Positions 7,835-15,882 of a DNA stretch of 64,000 bases are shown here, in pieces. Source of the DNA: Amorphus sp040750475 (lineage in GTDB: Bacteria > Pseudomonadota > Alphaproteobacteria > Rhizobiales > Amorphaceae); NCBI RefSeq assembly GCF_040750475.1, contig NZ_JABJVY010000026.1, positions 20,715-84,714 on the forward strand, in the 5' to 3' direction. The position numbers were made by a program, and so were the translations under genes. Each line of letters opens with the position of its first letter. Position 1 is the stretch's first letter. Below the pieces are notes generated by a model that was not told the origin of the DNA, ran no database searches, and was given only the letters and a program-made list of their open reading frames with translations.

Positions 7835-9253
7835 CTATAGCCCAGTCGACTGTTGGAACCGTACCCGCGCCGGTTCGCCGACATCGGTCAATGGCAGTGC
7901 CCTGTCCGGCTTGATCCAGGCGACCTGCTTGTCGCTGGATGCCGCAAGACCCGGCGGAATGCCGATCACGTCGCTCGGGGCCGTTGGGCTGACCCGCTCG
8001 ATCCGCCCGCCGAACGTCGCGCCGGAATAGATCAAGGTGATCTCCACCAGCCGCCCCGGCTGCCAGGCCTCCGCCTGGTTGAAGTCGAACAGCGCCTCGA
8101 TCACCGGTGTCTCTTCCCTGTCCACGAGATCCACCATCGGCGCGCCGGACGGCACCAGCTCGCCGAGCGCGGCCGTATAGCGAACCACCATGCAATTGCA
8201 GGGGCTTTCCAGCATTTGGCGCACGCCATCGATGGATGTCACATGGGCAAGCGGATCGCCAGCCTCCACGGTGGCATCCTCCACCGCCACGATCTCGTCG
8301 AGCGAGCCGGTGAAAGGCGCGGCCACCACGATTCGCGGCGCGGCAACGGCCCCGGTCTCCGCGGTGAAGACCGGTTCGATCGGAGCGAAGAAGACGAACA
8401 GGCCGATCGTCACCACCACCAGCGCCAGAATGGCATTGAACGTCCCGGAGACGAGCCGGATCATGCGCGATGCCGGCCGCCGATCGCTTTTCGCCTTGGT
8501 TTTGCGCGGGCCATCCGACGGCGCCTCGCCAACGGGCAGCGCGGTCGGCGCCCGCCCGGAAAGCAGTGCGGCCGCCAGCGTCCGCAGCATGCGAAGCTGC
8601 GACGGACTCAGCTCGGTGAAGCGAAAGCCGATGCGGTGCGGGTCGACATGCACGACTTCCGCCTGAACCGACGTGGAAATCACGAACTGGTCGAGGAACA
8701 GAGTGAACGTGCCGCCAAAGGTCTGGCCTTTGGAAAAGCCCGTCTTGGCCGCGGCGAGCGCGAAGCCCCCGATGGACCAATCCAACGTTTCGTAGCTTTG
8801 GCCACCGGTGTCGAAGCGCGCTCTAGTCTCAAGTCGGGAGGCAAGCCGTCGGCTGCGGCCGTCGACGTCGCTTGCACGCGGCTCGCCGACGCCCCATCCG
8901 GTCCCGGTCTCCTTTCGCGGGACGGCAGCTTGCGGCGATGGTCCGGCGCCGCCGCGCCGTGCCGCAAGCGACGCGGACACCGCCGCCGCCGTTAGATGCT
9001 GGGTGTCCTGTCCGCCCGCGACCGAGAAGTCATCCGTCGACCTGTCCACACCGCCAGACGCGTTCCGCTCCACCCGGCGGCCGAACAAGCTGCCCAGCAT
9101 TCCGGCGCGGGTCGCCGCCCCTCCGCCTCGCGTTTGTCCATCGTCCACCGTTGACCCGCCCTTGCCGTCTTCCGGCCCCGAACCAGACCCTAACGGCACC
9201 GCCCTGTCCGGGTCGTCGCCGGCAGCTCCAAGAGGGGTTCCCGGCGGGATCAT
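7835..9253 (-). CDS. PilZ-membrane-fusion protein, Alg44-like (c-di-GMP-responsive polysaccharide secretion)
   Basis: This is a 472-residue protein with the order seen in the alginate protein Alg44. A long Gly/Ala/Ser-rich N terminus (1-130) is followed by a PilZ domain with the c-di-GMP motifs RxxxR (Arg140, Arg144) and DWSIGG (158-163). One transmembrane helix (about 272-290) and a periplasmic HlyD/membrane-fusion region containing a biotinyl-lipoyl-like stretch (VAAPFTGSLDEIVAVEDATVEAGD) complete it. It probably couples cytoplasmic c-di-GMP to polysaccharide transfer. Its ATG overlaps the TGA of the upstream OPX gene (TGATG at 9251-9255), so the two are translationally coupled. No glycosyltransferase lies beside it, so the polymer is unknown. 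Confidence 0.85.
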   Translation of the reverse strand: MIPPGTPLGAAGDDPDRAVPLGSGSGPEDGKGGSTVDDGQTRGGGAATRAGMLGSLFGRRVERNASGGVDRSTDDFSVAGGQDTQHLTAAAVSASLAARRGGAGPSPQAAVPRKETGTGWGVGEPRASDVDGRSRRLASRLETRARFDTGGQSYETLDWSIGGFALAAAKTGFSKGQTFGGTFTLFLDQFVISTSVQAEVVHVDPHRIGFRFTELSPSQLRMLRTLAAALLSGRAPTALPVGEAPSDGPRKTKAKSDRRPASRMIRLVSGTFNAILALVVVTIGLFVFFAPIEPVFTAETGAVAAPRIVVAAPFTGSLDEIVAVEDATVEAGDPLAHVTSIDGVRQMLESPCNCMVVRYTAALGELVPSGAPMVDLVDREETPVIEALFDFNQAEAWQPGRLVEITLIYSGATFGGRIERVSPTAPSDVIGIPPGLAASSDKQVAWIKPDRALPLTDVGEPARVRFQQSTGL

Positions 9254-10155
9254 CAGTAGACGTTTCTCTGGATCGCGTAGCTGAAGTTGCTGCTGAACGG
9301 TAGCGTCTTGTTGATGTATTGGTCGACCCAGAGATTCACTTCCGCGATCCGCGAGCGCGGCACGAAGACGATATCGTAGGGCTGAAGGATCAGGTTTTCG
9401 TTGGGATCGGCACTGCCCGCGAACTGGGCGAGGTCCACCACGCGCAACATGGGTTTGTCGTCGGGCCCGCGGCGGATCAGAACGATCTTGTTGGTGCCGG
9501 CCGTGTCTTTCATGCCGCCGGCCATGATCACCGCTTCCATCACCCCGAGCGGACCCGGCATGGTCAGGGCGCCGGGTTCATTCACTTCGCCGCCAACGAA
9601 GACTTGCCGAGCGCCGAAGCTGGTCGGCACCACGCCGACGGTCGGATAGCGCAGATATTTCCGGTAGCGCTTTTCCAGCTCCTGCTCGAGCTCCTTCGGC
9701 GTCCGCCCCTCTGCCGGCACGCCGCCGATCAGGCTCAGATAGATCATGCCGTCTGGCGCGACCTGGGTCTCGGTGGACTCGTCGTCGTAGAAGGGCAGAT
9801 TGATGGTGACCTGATCGCCGATCACGAAGCGGAATTGATACTCGACCGCGTCGGTCCACGGCCGGAAACCGGGCACCGTCGCAGGGGCCGCATAGGCCGT
9901 CGGCACGATCGCCACAGGTTCGTCCCCGGACGTATTGCCTACGCATCCCGTCAGCCGGGTCGAGCTGCGCAGCGACTGGGCGCACGGCTCCTGCGGGGCG
10001 TCGCTTGCAGCCATATGGCTGCACCCACCGACGACCAGCACTCCAAGGAGTGCGACTGCGCTCTGCCTCACGGTACGCCTCACAAGACCCGATACACGCG
10101 GCAAATGTCGGGCGTTAAGCTTACCATCACGTAAATGAACCCGCGCCAATTGCAC
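9253..10155 (-). CDS. Polysaccharide export lipoprotein (OPX/Wza family)
   Basis: This outer-membrane polysaccharide export protein has a signal sequence ending in the lipobox LVVGGC, a poly_export domain (from GDQVTINLPFYDDES) and an SLBB-type domain (RQVFVGGEVNEPGAL). It is short (300 residues) and lacks a clear Wza C-terminal amphipathic helix; instead it ends SYAIQRNVY after a predicted beta-rich stretch. The start is uncertain: GTG 10155 is the longest form and GTG 10083 would put the lipobox about 20 residues from the start. It is coupled to the PilZ-MFP gene by a TGATG overlap, so together they look like a two-gene export module regulated by c-di-GMP. Confidence 0.88.
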   Translation of the reverse strand: MQLARVHLRDGKLNARHLPRVSGLVRRTVRQSAVALLGVLVVGGCSHMAASDAPQEPCAQSLRSSTRLTGCVGNTSGDEPVAIVPTAYAAPATVPGFRPWTDAVEYQFRFVIGDQVTINLPFYDDESTETQVAPDGMIYLSLIGGVPAEGRTPKELEQELEKRYRKYLRYPTVGVVPTSFGARQVFVGGEVNEPGALTMPGPLGVMEAVIMAGGMKDTAGTNKIVLIRRGPDDKPMLRVVDLAQFAGSADPNENLILQPYDIVFVPRSRIAEVNLWVDQYINKTLPFSSNFSYAIQRNVY

Positions 10156-10172
10156 CCATGTGCCGGCCAGGA

Positions 10173-10210
10173 TCAGGACTCGTAAATCCGGAAGTCATGA
10201 GTCCTGACCC
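10173..10210. repeat. Palindromic repeat TCAGGACT...AGTCCTGA
   Basis: The first 23 bases (10173-10195, TCAGGACTCGTAAATCCGGA and on) match 25932-25954 behind smc at 20 of 23 positions. The block ends in the inverted copy AGTCCTGA, so it can fold. It lies in the divergent spacer between the OPX gene and the DUF1345 gene and is followed by a second inverted repeat, CTAGGTCAT/ATGACCTAG (10210-10233). Confidence 0.6.
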
Positions 10211-10231
10211 TAGGTCATCGACCCATGACCT

Positions 10232-10270
10232 AGACCCGTTCCGCTTTTCCCGGAATCACGGCACGGGTCT
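10232..10270. repeat. 39-base repeat with inverted ends AGACCCG/CGGGTCT, copy 1
   Basis: This stretch begins AGACCCGTTCCGCTTTTC and ends ACGGGTCT, with inverted termini. Read as reverse complement, 19523-19561 matches it at about 34 of 39 positions. The matching copies lie 9 kb apart in opposite orientation, both between genes. Confidence 0.65.
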
Positions 10271-10390
10271 AAGTTACGGCCCCGCTCCTGTTTTGCTGTG
10301 ACGGGAAGGCTGCTAGAGACTGTTACGGGCTTGGAATAGGGCTGCGCCCGCTACCGGTTTCCGGAAGGCGCAAGCAGGGGAGAGCGCGAG

Positions 10391-11071
10391 ATGAAGCACC
10401 GCGTCGACCAGCTCCTCCGAACCCGGCCGGATCGCGTGCACTGGCTGCGCTACGTCATCAGCATCGGGCTCGGCCTGGTGCTGATCCTGCTCCTGCCCTC
10501 CTCCATGACGCTGGCGTCACGAGTCGCGATCGGGTGGTGCGGCGCGGCGGCCTGTCAGATCGCCTTGATCGTGTTCGTCATGCAGCGCTGGAGCGCCCTT
10601 TCCCTGCATGACCGGATCGTGGCCGCCTCGATCGGACAGCTCGGCTTCGCGCTGCTTCTGGTAATCGGCGCAGGTGTTTCCGTTACCGCGACGATCTGGG
10701 TGCTCAGGGTGGCGCACAGCCAGGGACCGCTGTCGGAAACCCTGCACCTGATCCTGGGCGGCGGAACGGTGCTGCTGACCTGGTTCACCATCCAGTGCAT
10801 CTTCGCTGTCCGCTATGCGCATCTCTACTACGAGGAAGCCTCGGACGGACAGGAGCGCGGCCTCGCCTTCCCCGGCGGGCAGGAGCCGGACTACTCGGAC
10901 TTTCTCTATTTCGCGATCTGCGCCGGGATGACGTTTCAGGTGTCCGACGTCGCCACCGTCAGCCGCATCTTCCGCAAATGGGTGACGTTCCACGGCGTGC
11001 TGTCATTTCTGTTTTCCACGATCAACCTGGCACTGCTGGTCGACATCGCCGCGAATTTGGTGGGGAGCTAG
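10391..11071 (+). CDS. DUF1345 integral membrane protein
   Basis: This is a 226-residue protein with five hydrophobic segments and the conserved DUF1345 region EPDYSDFLYFAICAGMTFQVSD near residues 160-185. It is an inner-membrane protein of unknown function. ATG 10391 is preceded by a purine-rich GGGGAGAGCGCGAG ribosome-binding site. The stop codon TAG shares the palindrome CTAG with the stop of the convergent small gene, a four-base tail-to-tail overlap. Confidence 0.85.
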   Translation: MKHRVDQLLRTRPDRVHWLRYVISIGLGLVLILLLPSSMTLASRVAIGWCGAAACQIALIVFVMQRWSALSLHDRIVAASIGQLGFALLLVIGAGVSVTATIWVLRVAHSQGPLSETLHLILGGGTVLLTWFTIQCIFAVRYAHLYYEEASDGQERGLAFPGGQEPDYSDFLYFAICAGMTFQVSDVATVSRIFRKWVTFHGVLSFLFSTINLALLVDIAANLVGS

Positions 11072-11307
11072 TCGCCGCGCGGCTCGCTTCCTCGCTCCGC
11101 CGGGACCTCGTCGGCGGCTCCCTCGTCGACCTGATCGGCACTTGACGGATGCGGCAGGAGCCCACGACGACGATCGCGCGCCGAGCGCAATGCGCGGCGC
11201 CCAAGGACGAGCGCGCCGAGCGCCATGGCACCCACCGCCATCGCTCCCCCGGCGACCGGACCGAGGGCGACGGTCTCGTCCTCATCCTTGCGCGTTCTGG
11301 ACACCAT
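11068..11307 (-). CDS. Small single-helix membrane protein, unknown function
   Basis: This is a 79-residue protein. A charged N terminus (MVSRTRKDEDET) is followed by one Gly/Ala-rich hydrophobic segment at about residues 14-36 and an Arg/Asp-rich tail. A strong Shine-Dalgarno AGGAGGA lies six bases before ATG 11307, which is the main reason to call it real. It overlaps the convergent DUF1345 gene by the four bases CTAG. No family is recognised. Confidence 0.6.
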   Translation of the reverse strand: MVSRTRKDEDETVALGPVAGGAMAVGAMALGALVLGRRALRSARDRRRGLLPHPSSADQVDEGAADEVPAERGSEPRGD

Positions 11308-11525
11308 GTCGGGTCCTCCTAACGACCCTCAATTGTAGCCGAACCAGGCCGCGGTCGAAAGGTTCCGCCCGGTCCGAAGCCGGCCATCGCGCGGACATTG
11401 GGCGCAAATTTGCGTGACCTCCGCCTCTTTTTCGCCGGTGGGGATGCGCGGCTTGCGGTGGAAGCGATCCGGGCCCGGTGCTAAAGCCGACGCGGCAGTG
11501 ATCGGAACGAGCAACGAGGGCCTTC

Positions 11526-12800
11526 GTGAACATTCTCCTGATTGGCGGCGGCGGCCGCGAACATGCCCTGGCTTGGGCCTTGAAGAAGTCGCCCCGAGTC
11601 GAGCGGCTATTTGCGGCGCCCGGCAATCCGGGGATCGCAACGCTTGCGGAGACGATTCCCCTCAAGAGCGACGATCACGACGCCGTTGTCGCCTTTTGCC
11701 GGGAGACCGGCATCGATCTGGTGGTGGTCGGTCCGGAAGCCCCGCTCGTGGCAGGGCTCGTCGATGTGCTGGACGCAGCCGGCATTCGCGCCTTCGGCCC
11801 GACCAAAGCCGCAAGCGCGCTGGAAGGCTCGAAGGGCTTCACCAAGGAGCTCTGCGCGGAAGCGAACATTCCGACCGCCGCCTTCCGCCGGGCCGCCAGC
11901 CTCGAGGCGGCCCTTGCGGCCCTTCACGACATGGGCGCGCCGATCGTGGTGAAGGCCGACGGGCTTGCCGCCGGCAAGGGCGTCGTGGTTGCCGAAACCA
12001 TGGACGAGGCCCAGGCGGCGATCGAGGCCTGCTTTTCCGGCTCGTTCGGCGCCGCCGGCGCGGAGGTCGTACTGGAGGAAAAGTTGATCGGCGAGGAGGC
12101 CAGTTTCTTCGCGCTGACCGACGGCGAAACGGTGTTGCCGCTCGCCACCGCCCAGGACCACAAGCGCGCCTTCGACGGAGACCAGGGTCCCAACACCGGC
12201 GGCATGGGCGCCTATTCGCCCGCCCCCGTCATGAGCGACGAGATGGTCGCCCGCACCTTGCGCGAGATCGTCGAACCGACGGTGGCGAGGTTGAAGGCGC
12301 GCGGCACCCCGTTTCGCGGCGTGCTCTATGCCGGGCTGATGATCACCGACGAAGGCCCCAAGCTGATTGAGTACAATGTCCGCTTCGGCGATCCGGAATG
12401 TCAGGTCCTGATGGTGCGCCTTGAGAGCGATCTCGCCGAGCTTCTGTTCGCGGCGTCGGCGCCGGGCGGTCTTTCCGGCATGACCGCCACCTGGTCGGCG
12501 CACCCGGCCCTCACCGTCGTCATGGCCACCAAAGGCTATCCCGGACCGGTGGAGACCGGATCGGAGATCAAGGGCCTCGACGCCATCGACGATCCGCAAG
12601 TGGTGGTATTTCATGCCGGCACAGCGCGCGCCGACGGCCGGCTGGTGGCCAAGGGGGGCCGGGTGCTCGCCGTCACCGCCTCGGGGACGACCATCGAGGC
12701 CGCGCGGGGGCGGGCTTACGCGGCGGTCGACAAGATCGACTGGCCGGAGGGATTTTATCGCACGGACATCGGCGCGCGGGCGATCGGCCGCTCCTCCTGA
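11526..12800 (+). CDS. purD: Phosphoribosylamine-glycine ligase
   Basis: PurD (GAR synthetase) joins glycine to phosphoribosylamine with ATP in the second step of purine synthesis. The 424-residue protein begins MNILLIGGGGREHALAWAL, has the ATP-grasp stretch IVVKADGLAAGKGVVVAETM and the GDQGPNTGGMGAYSP loop, and ends as the family does. The start is GTG 11526. It stands alone on this strand apart from the hydrolase gene 86 bases downstream; between them is the inverted repeat CGCGGTCGAG/CTCGACCGCG. Confidence 0.96.
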   Translation: MNILLIGGGGREHALAWALKKSPRVERLFAAPGNPGIATLAETIPLKSDDHDAVVAFCRETGIDLVVVGPEAPLVAGLVDVLDAAGIRAFGPTKAASALEGSKGFTKELCAEANIPTAAFRRAASLEAALAALHDMGAPIVVKADGLAAGKGVVVAETMDEAQAAIEACFSGSFGAAGAEVVLEEKLIGEEASFFALTDGETVLPLATAQDHKRAFDGDQGPNTGGMGAYSPAPVMSDEMVARTLREIVEPTVARLKARGTPFRGVLYAGLMITDEGPKLIEYNVRFGDPECQVLMVRLESDLAELLFAASAPGGLSGMTATWSAHPALTVVMATKGYPGPVETGSEIKGLDAIDDPQVVVFHAGTARADGRLVAKGGRVLAVTASGTTIEAARGRAYAAVDKIDWPEGFYRTDIGARAIGRSS

Positions 12801-12886
12801 TCCCCCGCCTTGCAAGCCGCGGTCGAGATCGTCATCCTCGACCGCGACCTGTTCACCCGACCCGTCCCCGGCGCAAGAGGATCTCC

Positions 12887-13819
12887 ATGGCCGAACTGCC
12901 CGAGCTGTTTCCCGGTTTCCGATCGGAGATGGTCGACGGCGACGGGGTGAAAATCCACTGCCGGATCGGCGGAGATGGGCCGCCGCTGGTCTGTCTGCAC
13001 GGTTTTCCTCAGACCCATGCCATGTGGCACAAGCTCGCGCCCGCGCTCGCGGCACGCTACACCGTCGTGCTGCCGGACCTGCGCGGCTACGGGGCGAGCG
13101 GTCTGGCGGCCACCGGAAGCGACTTCACCGCCTATTCCAAGCGCGAAATGGCCAAGGACGTGGTCGCGGTCATGAACCGGCTGGGCTTCTCGCGCTTCCG
13201 CCTCGCCGGCCACGATCGTGGCGCGCGGGTCGCCTACCGGCTGGCGTTCGACTTTCCCGAGGCGGTCGAAAAGCTCGCGCTTCTGGATATCATCCCGACC
13301 GCGGCGATGTGGGACGGGATGACCGTCGAGCGCGCCATGAGCGCCTATCACTGGCTGTTCCTGGCCCAGCACGAGCCGCTGCCGGAGCTCCTGATCGCCC
13401 GCGCGCCGGTACAATATCTCGACCACACCTTGGCGAGCTGGACCAAGTCCCACAATCTGACCTCCTTCGACGATCGCGCGCTTGCACACTACCGCGCCTT
13501 CTACGGCCAGGCCGAACGCGTCCACGCCACCTGCGAGGACTACCGCGCCGGCGCGAGCATCGACTGGGACATCGACCGGGCCGACCAGGAGGCCGGCCGC
13601 AAGATCACCACGCCGACCTTCGTGCTCTGGGGGTCGCACGGCATTCCCGGCGGCGGCAACGGCCCGCTGCAGGTCTGGCAGAATTGGGCCGAGACCGTGG
13701 ACGGTCACGAGATCGATTCCGGCCATTTCCTGTGCGAAGAGGCCCCCGACGAGACGCTTGCCGCCCTGCTCCTCTTCTTCGAGGATCCGGAGGCCGAGGA
13801 GACGGGCGAGGCATCCTGA
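12887..13819 (+). CDS. Haloacetate (fluoroacetate) dehalogenase-like alpha/beta hydrolase
   Basis: This is a 310-residue alpha/beta hydrolase. Residues known from fluoroacetate dehalogenase all appear, and at the same numbers: nucleophile Asp110 and carboxylate-binding Arg111 and Arg114 in GHDRGAR, acid Asp134 in LLDII, halide-pocket His155 and Trp156 in AYHWLFLAQ, Tyr219 in EDYRAG, and base His280 in SGHF. The oxyanion-hole motif HGFPQTH is at about 40-46. These support hydrolysis of a haloacetate to glycolate plus halide in the cytoplasm; related enzymes can also be epoxide hydrolases. ATG 12887 follows an AAGAGGATCTCC ribosome-binding region. No transporter or regulator of haloacetate use is next to it. 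Confidence 0.88.
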   Translation: MAELPELFPGFRSEMVDGDGVKIHCRIGGDGPPLVCLHGFPQTHAMWHKLAPALAARYTVVLPDLRGYGASGLAATGSDFTAYSKREMAKDVVAVMNRLGFSRFRLAGHDRGARVAYRLAFDFPEAVEKLALLDIIPTAAMWDGMTVERAMSAYHWLFLAQHEPLPELLIARAPVQYLDHTLASWTKSHNLTSFDDRALAHYRAFYGQAERVHATCEDYRAGASIDWDIDRADQEAGRKITTPTFVLWGSHGIPGGGNGPLQVWQNWAETVDGHEIDSGHFLCEEAPDETLAALLLFFEDPEAEETGEAS

Positions 13820-14213
13820 TTTCCGAGAGCATGTCCCGTTCGAATTGGTTCGGCTCGAACGATACGGACGTGTTCATTGCAGTGGTTTACGGGGCGCTGT
13901 GGTGCTATCAGCAAGCACCCTGCCCGGATGGTTACCGACTGTTACGGACTGATCCATTTGGACCGGGGACGGACAAGCCTTCGCCATAGGATTGTCCGGA
14001 TTTGACGGTGGGTTCGGCGCGGTCACGAGGCGACCGGATCGAATCGCCGCGAAGCCGAAAAGCGTGATCGTTTCAATGCGTTCGATGAGGTGCGGGCGGA
14101 TGGGCTGAGCCTCTGCCCCGATCGCATTCCTGTCGAACGATGTCGGGTTGGGCTGCCTCGTCGCCGACGGAGGCAGTCGGTTGACGAGCATCGTCGGCCT
14201 ATGGAGGACTTGA
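13820..14213. other. Intergenic region with repeat-like palindrome, no gene seen
   Basis: This 394-base gap contains, at 13827-13875, GAGCATGTCCCGTTCGAA followed by an imperfect inverse (TTCGGCTCGAACGATACGGACGTGTTC). That resembles the GAGCA...TGCTC extragenic repeats at 36826 and 60826. GGAGG at 14204-14208 is the ribosome-binding site of the next gene. Nothing else was recognised. Confidence 0.4.
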
Positions 14214-14834
14214 ATGAGCACTTGGCTTTCCCCCATGCGCGGCGCGGCCGCCGCACTTCTGCTGTCGCTTTGCGCGGTTGCTCCGGCCGGCGCGGCGGAG
14301 ACCGCCAGCCAGCAGGCCACTGATACGGCCGACGCCATCAACTATGTCGACGTGTTCGGCGATGCCGAGGTCGAGACCTTCAAGGCGCAGGTGGTCACCA
14401 CCAACAAGATGGAAAACCAGGTCGTCGTGAAGACGCCGAACCGGGACGAGTACGCCATGCCGGTGCCGCCCGGCTTCGATCTCGACGAGGTGCGCGAGAA
14501 CCAGTTCCTGACCGTGAGCCACCTCCAGGGCCTGATCCTGGACGTCGCCCAGAGCAAGGCCGAAGAGCCGGGCATCACCCTCGACCTCGACGTGACGCTG
14601 GCCGACCCGGACAAGCTGCCGGAAGGCCTGACCGTCCGCAACGTCACCCTGACCGCGAAGATCCTCGAGATCAGCCAGGAAAGCGGCACGGTCACCTTCG
14701 AGGCGCCGGACGGCGAGAAGCGCACCGTCGCGCTCGTCCACCCGGAGCTTCTGAAGAAGCTCGACATCAAGTCGGGCGACCTGGTCGACCTGCACTATTA
14801 CGACGCGCTGGGCGTCGAGATCTCCAACACCTGA
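14214..14834 (+). CDS. Exported protein of unknown function
   Basis: This is a 206-residue protein with a clear Sec signal peptide (hydrophobic AAAALLLSLCAVAPAG, cleavage likely after AGAAE near residue 27). The mature part is acidic and predicted to be beta-rich, with the repeated theme VTFEAPDGEKRTVALVHPEL and LKSGDLVDLHYYDALGVEI at the end. This ending resembles small OB/SH3-like periplasmic domains, but no family is certain. ATG 14214 has GGAGG 5-9 bases upstream, and a strong rho-independent terminator follows at 14871-14898, so it is a monocistronic unit. Confidence 0.8.
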   Translation: MSTWLSPMRGAAAALLLSLCAVAPAGAAETASQQATDTADAINYVDVFGDAEVETFKAQVVTTNKMENQVVVKTPNRDEYAMPVPPGFDLDEVRENQFLTVSHLQGLILDVAQSKAEEPGITLDLDVTLADPDKLPEGLTVRNVTLTAKILEISQESGTVTFEAPDGEKRTVALVHPELLKKLDIKSGDLVDLHYYDALGVEISNT

Positions 14835-14870
14835 TTGGTGCGTCTGGCCTGGGAACGCTTTAATACGACG

Positions 14871-14898
14871 AAAGCCGGGGGCGACCCCGGCTTTTTTT
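14871..14898 (+). terminator. Rho-independent terminator after the exported-protein gene
   Basis: AAAGCCGGGG (14871-14880) pairs with CCCCGGCTTT (14885-14894) around a GCGA loop and runs into seven T residues. It lies 36 bases after the stop of the 14214-14834 gene. Confidence 0.9.
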
Positions 14899-15008
14899 GT
14901 TGGATGAGCCGCGCCCGCGCAGCCGCGAGCAAGGCGAGTTGGCGTGAGCGAAAACAATCGGCGAAGCCAGCGCGCGACGGCGCGCCGGCACATTGTTCGG
15001 CCCCGTTT

Positions 15009-15040
15009 CCGGACGGCGAACCGGGTCCCGCTTTTCTCGG
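15009..15040. repeat. Copy of dispersed GGACGG-AACCGG-TCCC-CTTTTC repeat
   Basis: GGACGGCGAACCGGGTCCCG and the following CTTTTCTCGG match 39431-39460 at about 24 of 30 bases. It lies between the terminator at 14898 and the convergent DUF2092 gene. Confidence 0.5.
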
Positions 15041-15056
15041 GCTTCGCGGAGCCCGC

Positions 15057-15836
15057 CTACTGCGCCGGATTGAGCTCGATCGCCTGCCAGCCGTCCGCGA
15101 TCTCCGCGGTGAACGTGGCGTCGGGAAGCGCCTTCTCGGAGAAACGGTGGAAGGTCGTGATCATCTCCGGATCGCCGAGCTCGCGCAGATAGGTCGTCAC
15201 GAGACGCTCCGGTAGCGGGGCGCTGCCGTCCGCGATCCAGAACAGCCGGTAGGCGTCGATCGTCTCCACGGCAACGACGGTGGAGATATCGTCGCCGAGC
15301 TTGCGTTCGCCCAAGACCTCCGCGCCGATCGCCGCCTCGTCCAGTTCGCTGAACGGCGTGGAGGTGACGAACGACAAGAGCGGAAACGTGGTGCCGAGCC
15401 GCTCTTCCATGGCCGTCACCAGCCCGTCGATATCGCCATCGAACGGCAACTCGATATAGGTCCCTGCGGTCGTGTTGGCGAAGGTGACATTGGCTCCGTC
15501 GAACCAGACCTTGCGCTCGCTGCCGTCGTCGAACTGGGCGTCGAGGAACAGCTTGTTCGGCCGCTTGACCGCCACGTGGTAGCTGGCGGCGCGCTTGCCC
15601 GCCGGGCCGTTCAGGGTCGGCTCGTCGAACAGGCTGGAGGCGTTGAACTCGAAGCTCGTCAGGCCGCCGAGATAGGTGGCCATGTCGCCAACGGCGGCCA
15701 GGCCCGCTTCGGCGGAGGCTTCGGCCGAAGGTTTGGCCTGCGTGTCGTCAGATTGCGCGAATGCCGGGGTGGCAGAGAACAGCGCGGCCGCGAACAGAGG
15801 CGCGAGCCCGCGCAGGAATGTCCGGTTCAGTCCCAT
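15057..15836 (-). CDS. DUF2092 periplasmic protein
   Basis: This 259-residue exported protein has the signal sequence GLAPLFAAALFSATPAFAQ (cleavage near residue 28). The mature domain matches DUF2092-type predicted periplasmic proteins related to LolA/LolB-like folds: it reads a model of conductance, prediction and update (KRPNKLFLDAQFDDGSERKVWFDG, FWIADGSAPLPERLVTTY, FTAEIADGWQAIEL). ATG 15836 was chosen over the upstream in-frame start at 15992 because it places the signal peptide at the N terminus. The small exported-protein gene lies upstream on the same strand, 46 bases away. Confidence 0.82.
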   Translation of the reverse strand: MGLNRTFLRGLAPLFAAALFSATPAFAQSDDTQAKPSAEASAEAGLAAVGDMATYLGGLTSFEFNASSLFDEPTLNGPAGKRAASYHVAVKRPNKLFLDAQFDDGSERKVWFDGANVTFANTTAGTYIELPFDGDIDGLVTAMEERLGTTFPLLSFVTSTPFSELDEAAIGAEVLGERKLGDDISTVVAVETIDAYRLFWIADGSAPLPERLVTTYLRELGDPEMITTFHRFSEKALPDATFTAEIADGWQAIELNPAQ

Positions 15837-15882
15837 GATCGTCGATATCCTCGATGAATGCGTGTCGCAGGCGAGCGGGCGC

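Noticed and set aside
12815..12848. Hairpin CGCGGTCGAG/CTCGACCGCG after purD as a terminator
   Set aside because: The 10-base arms are perfect but no T-run follows. It is too weak to call a rho-independent terminator.
12887..13819. Epoxide hydrolase as the main call for the hydrolase
   Set aside because: The carboxylate-binding Arg pair and His155-Trp156-Tyr219 halide pocket fit haloacetate dehalogenase better. Kept as a possible side activity.
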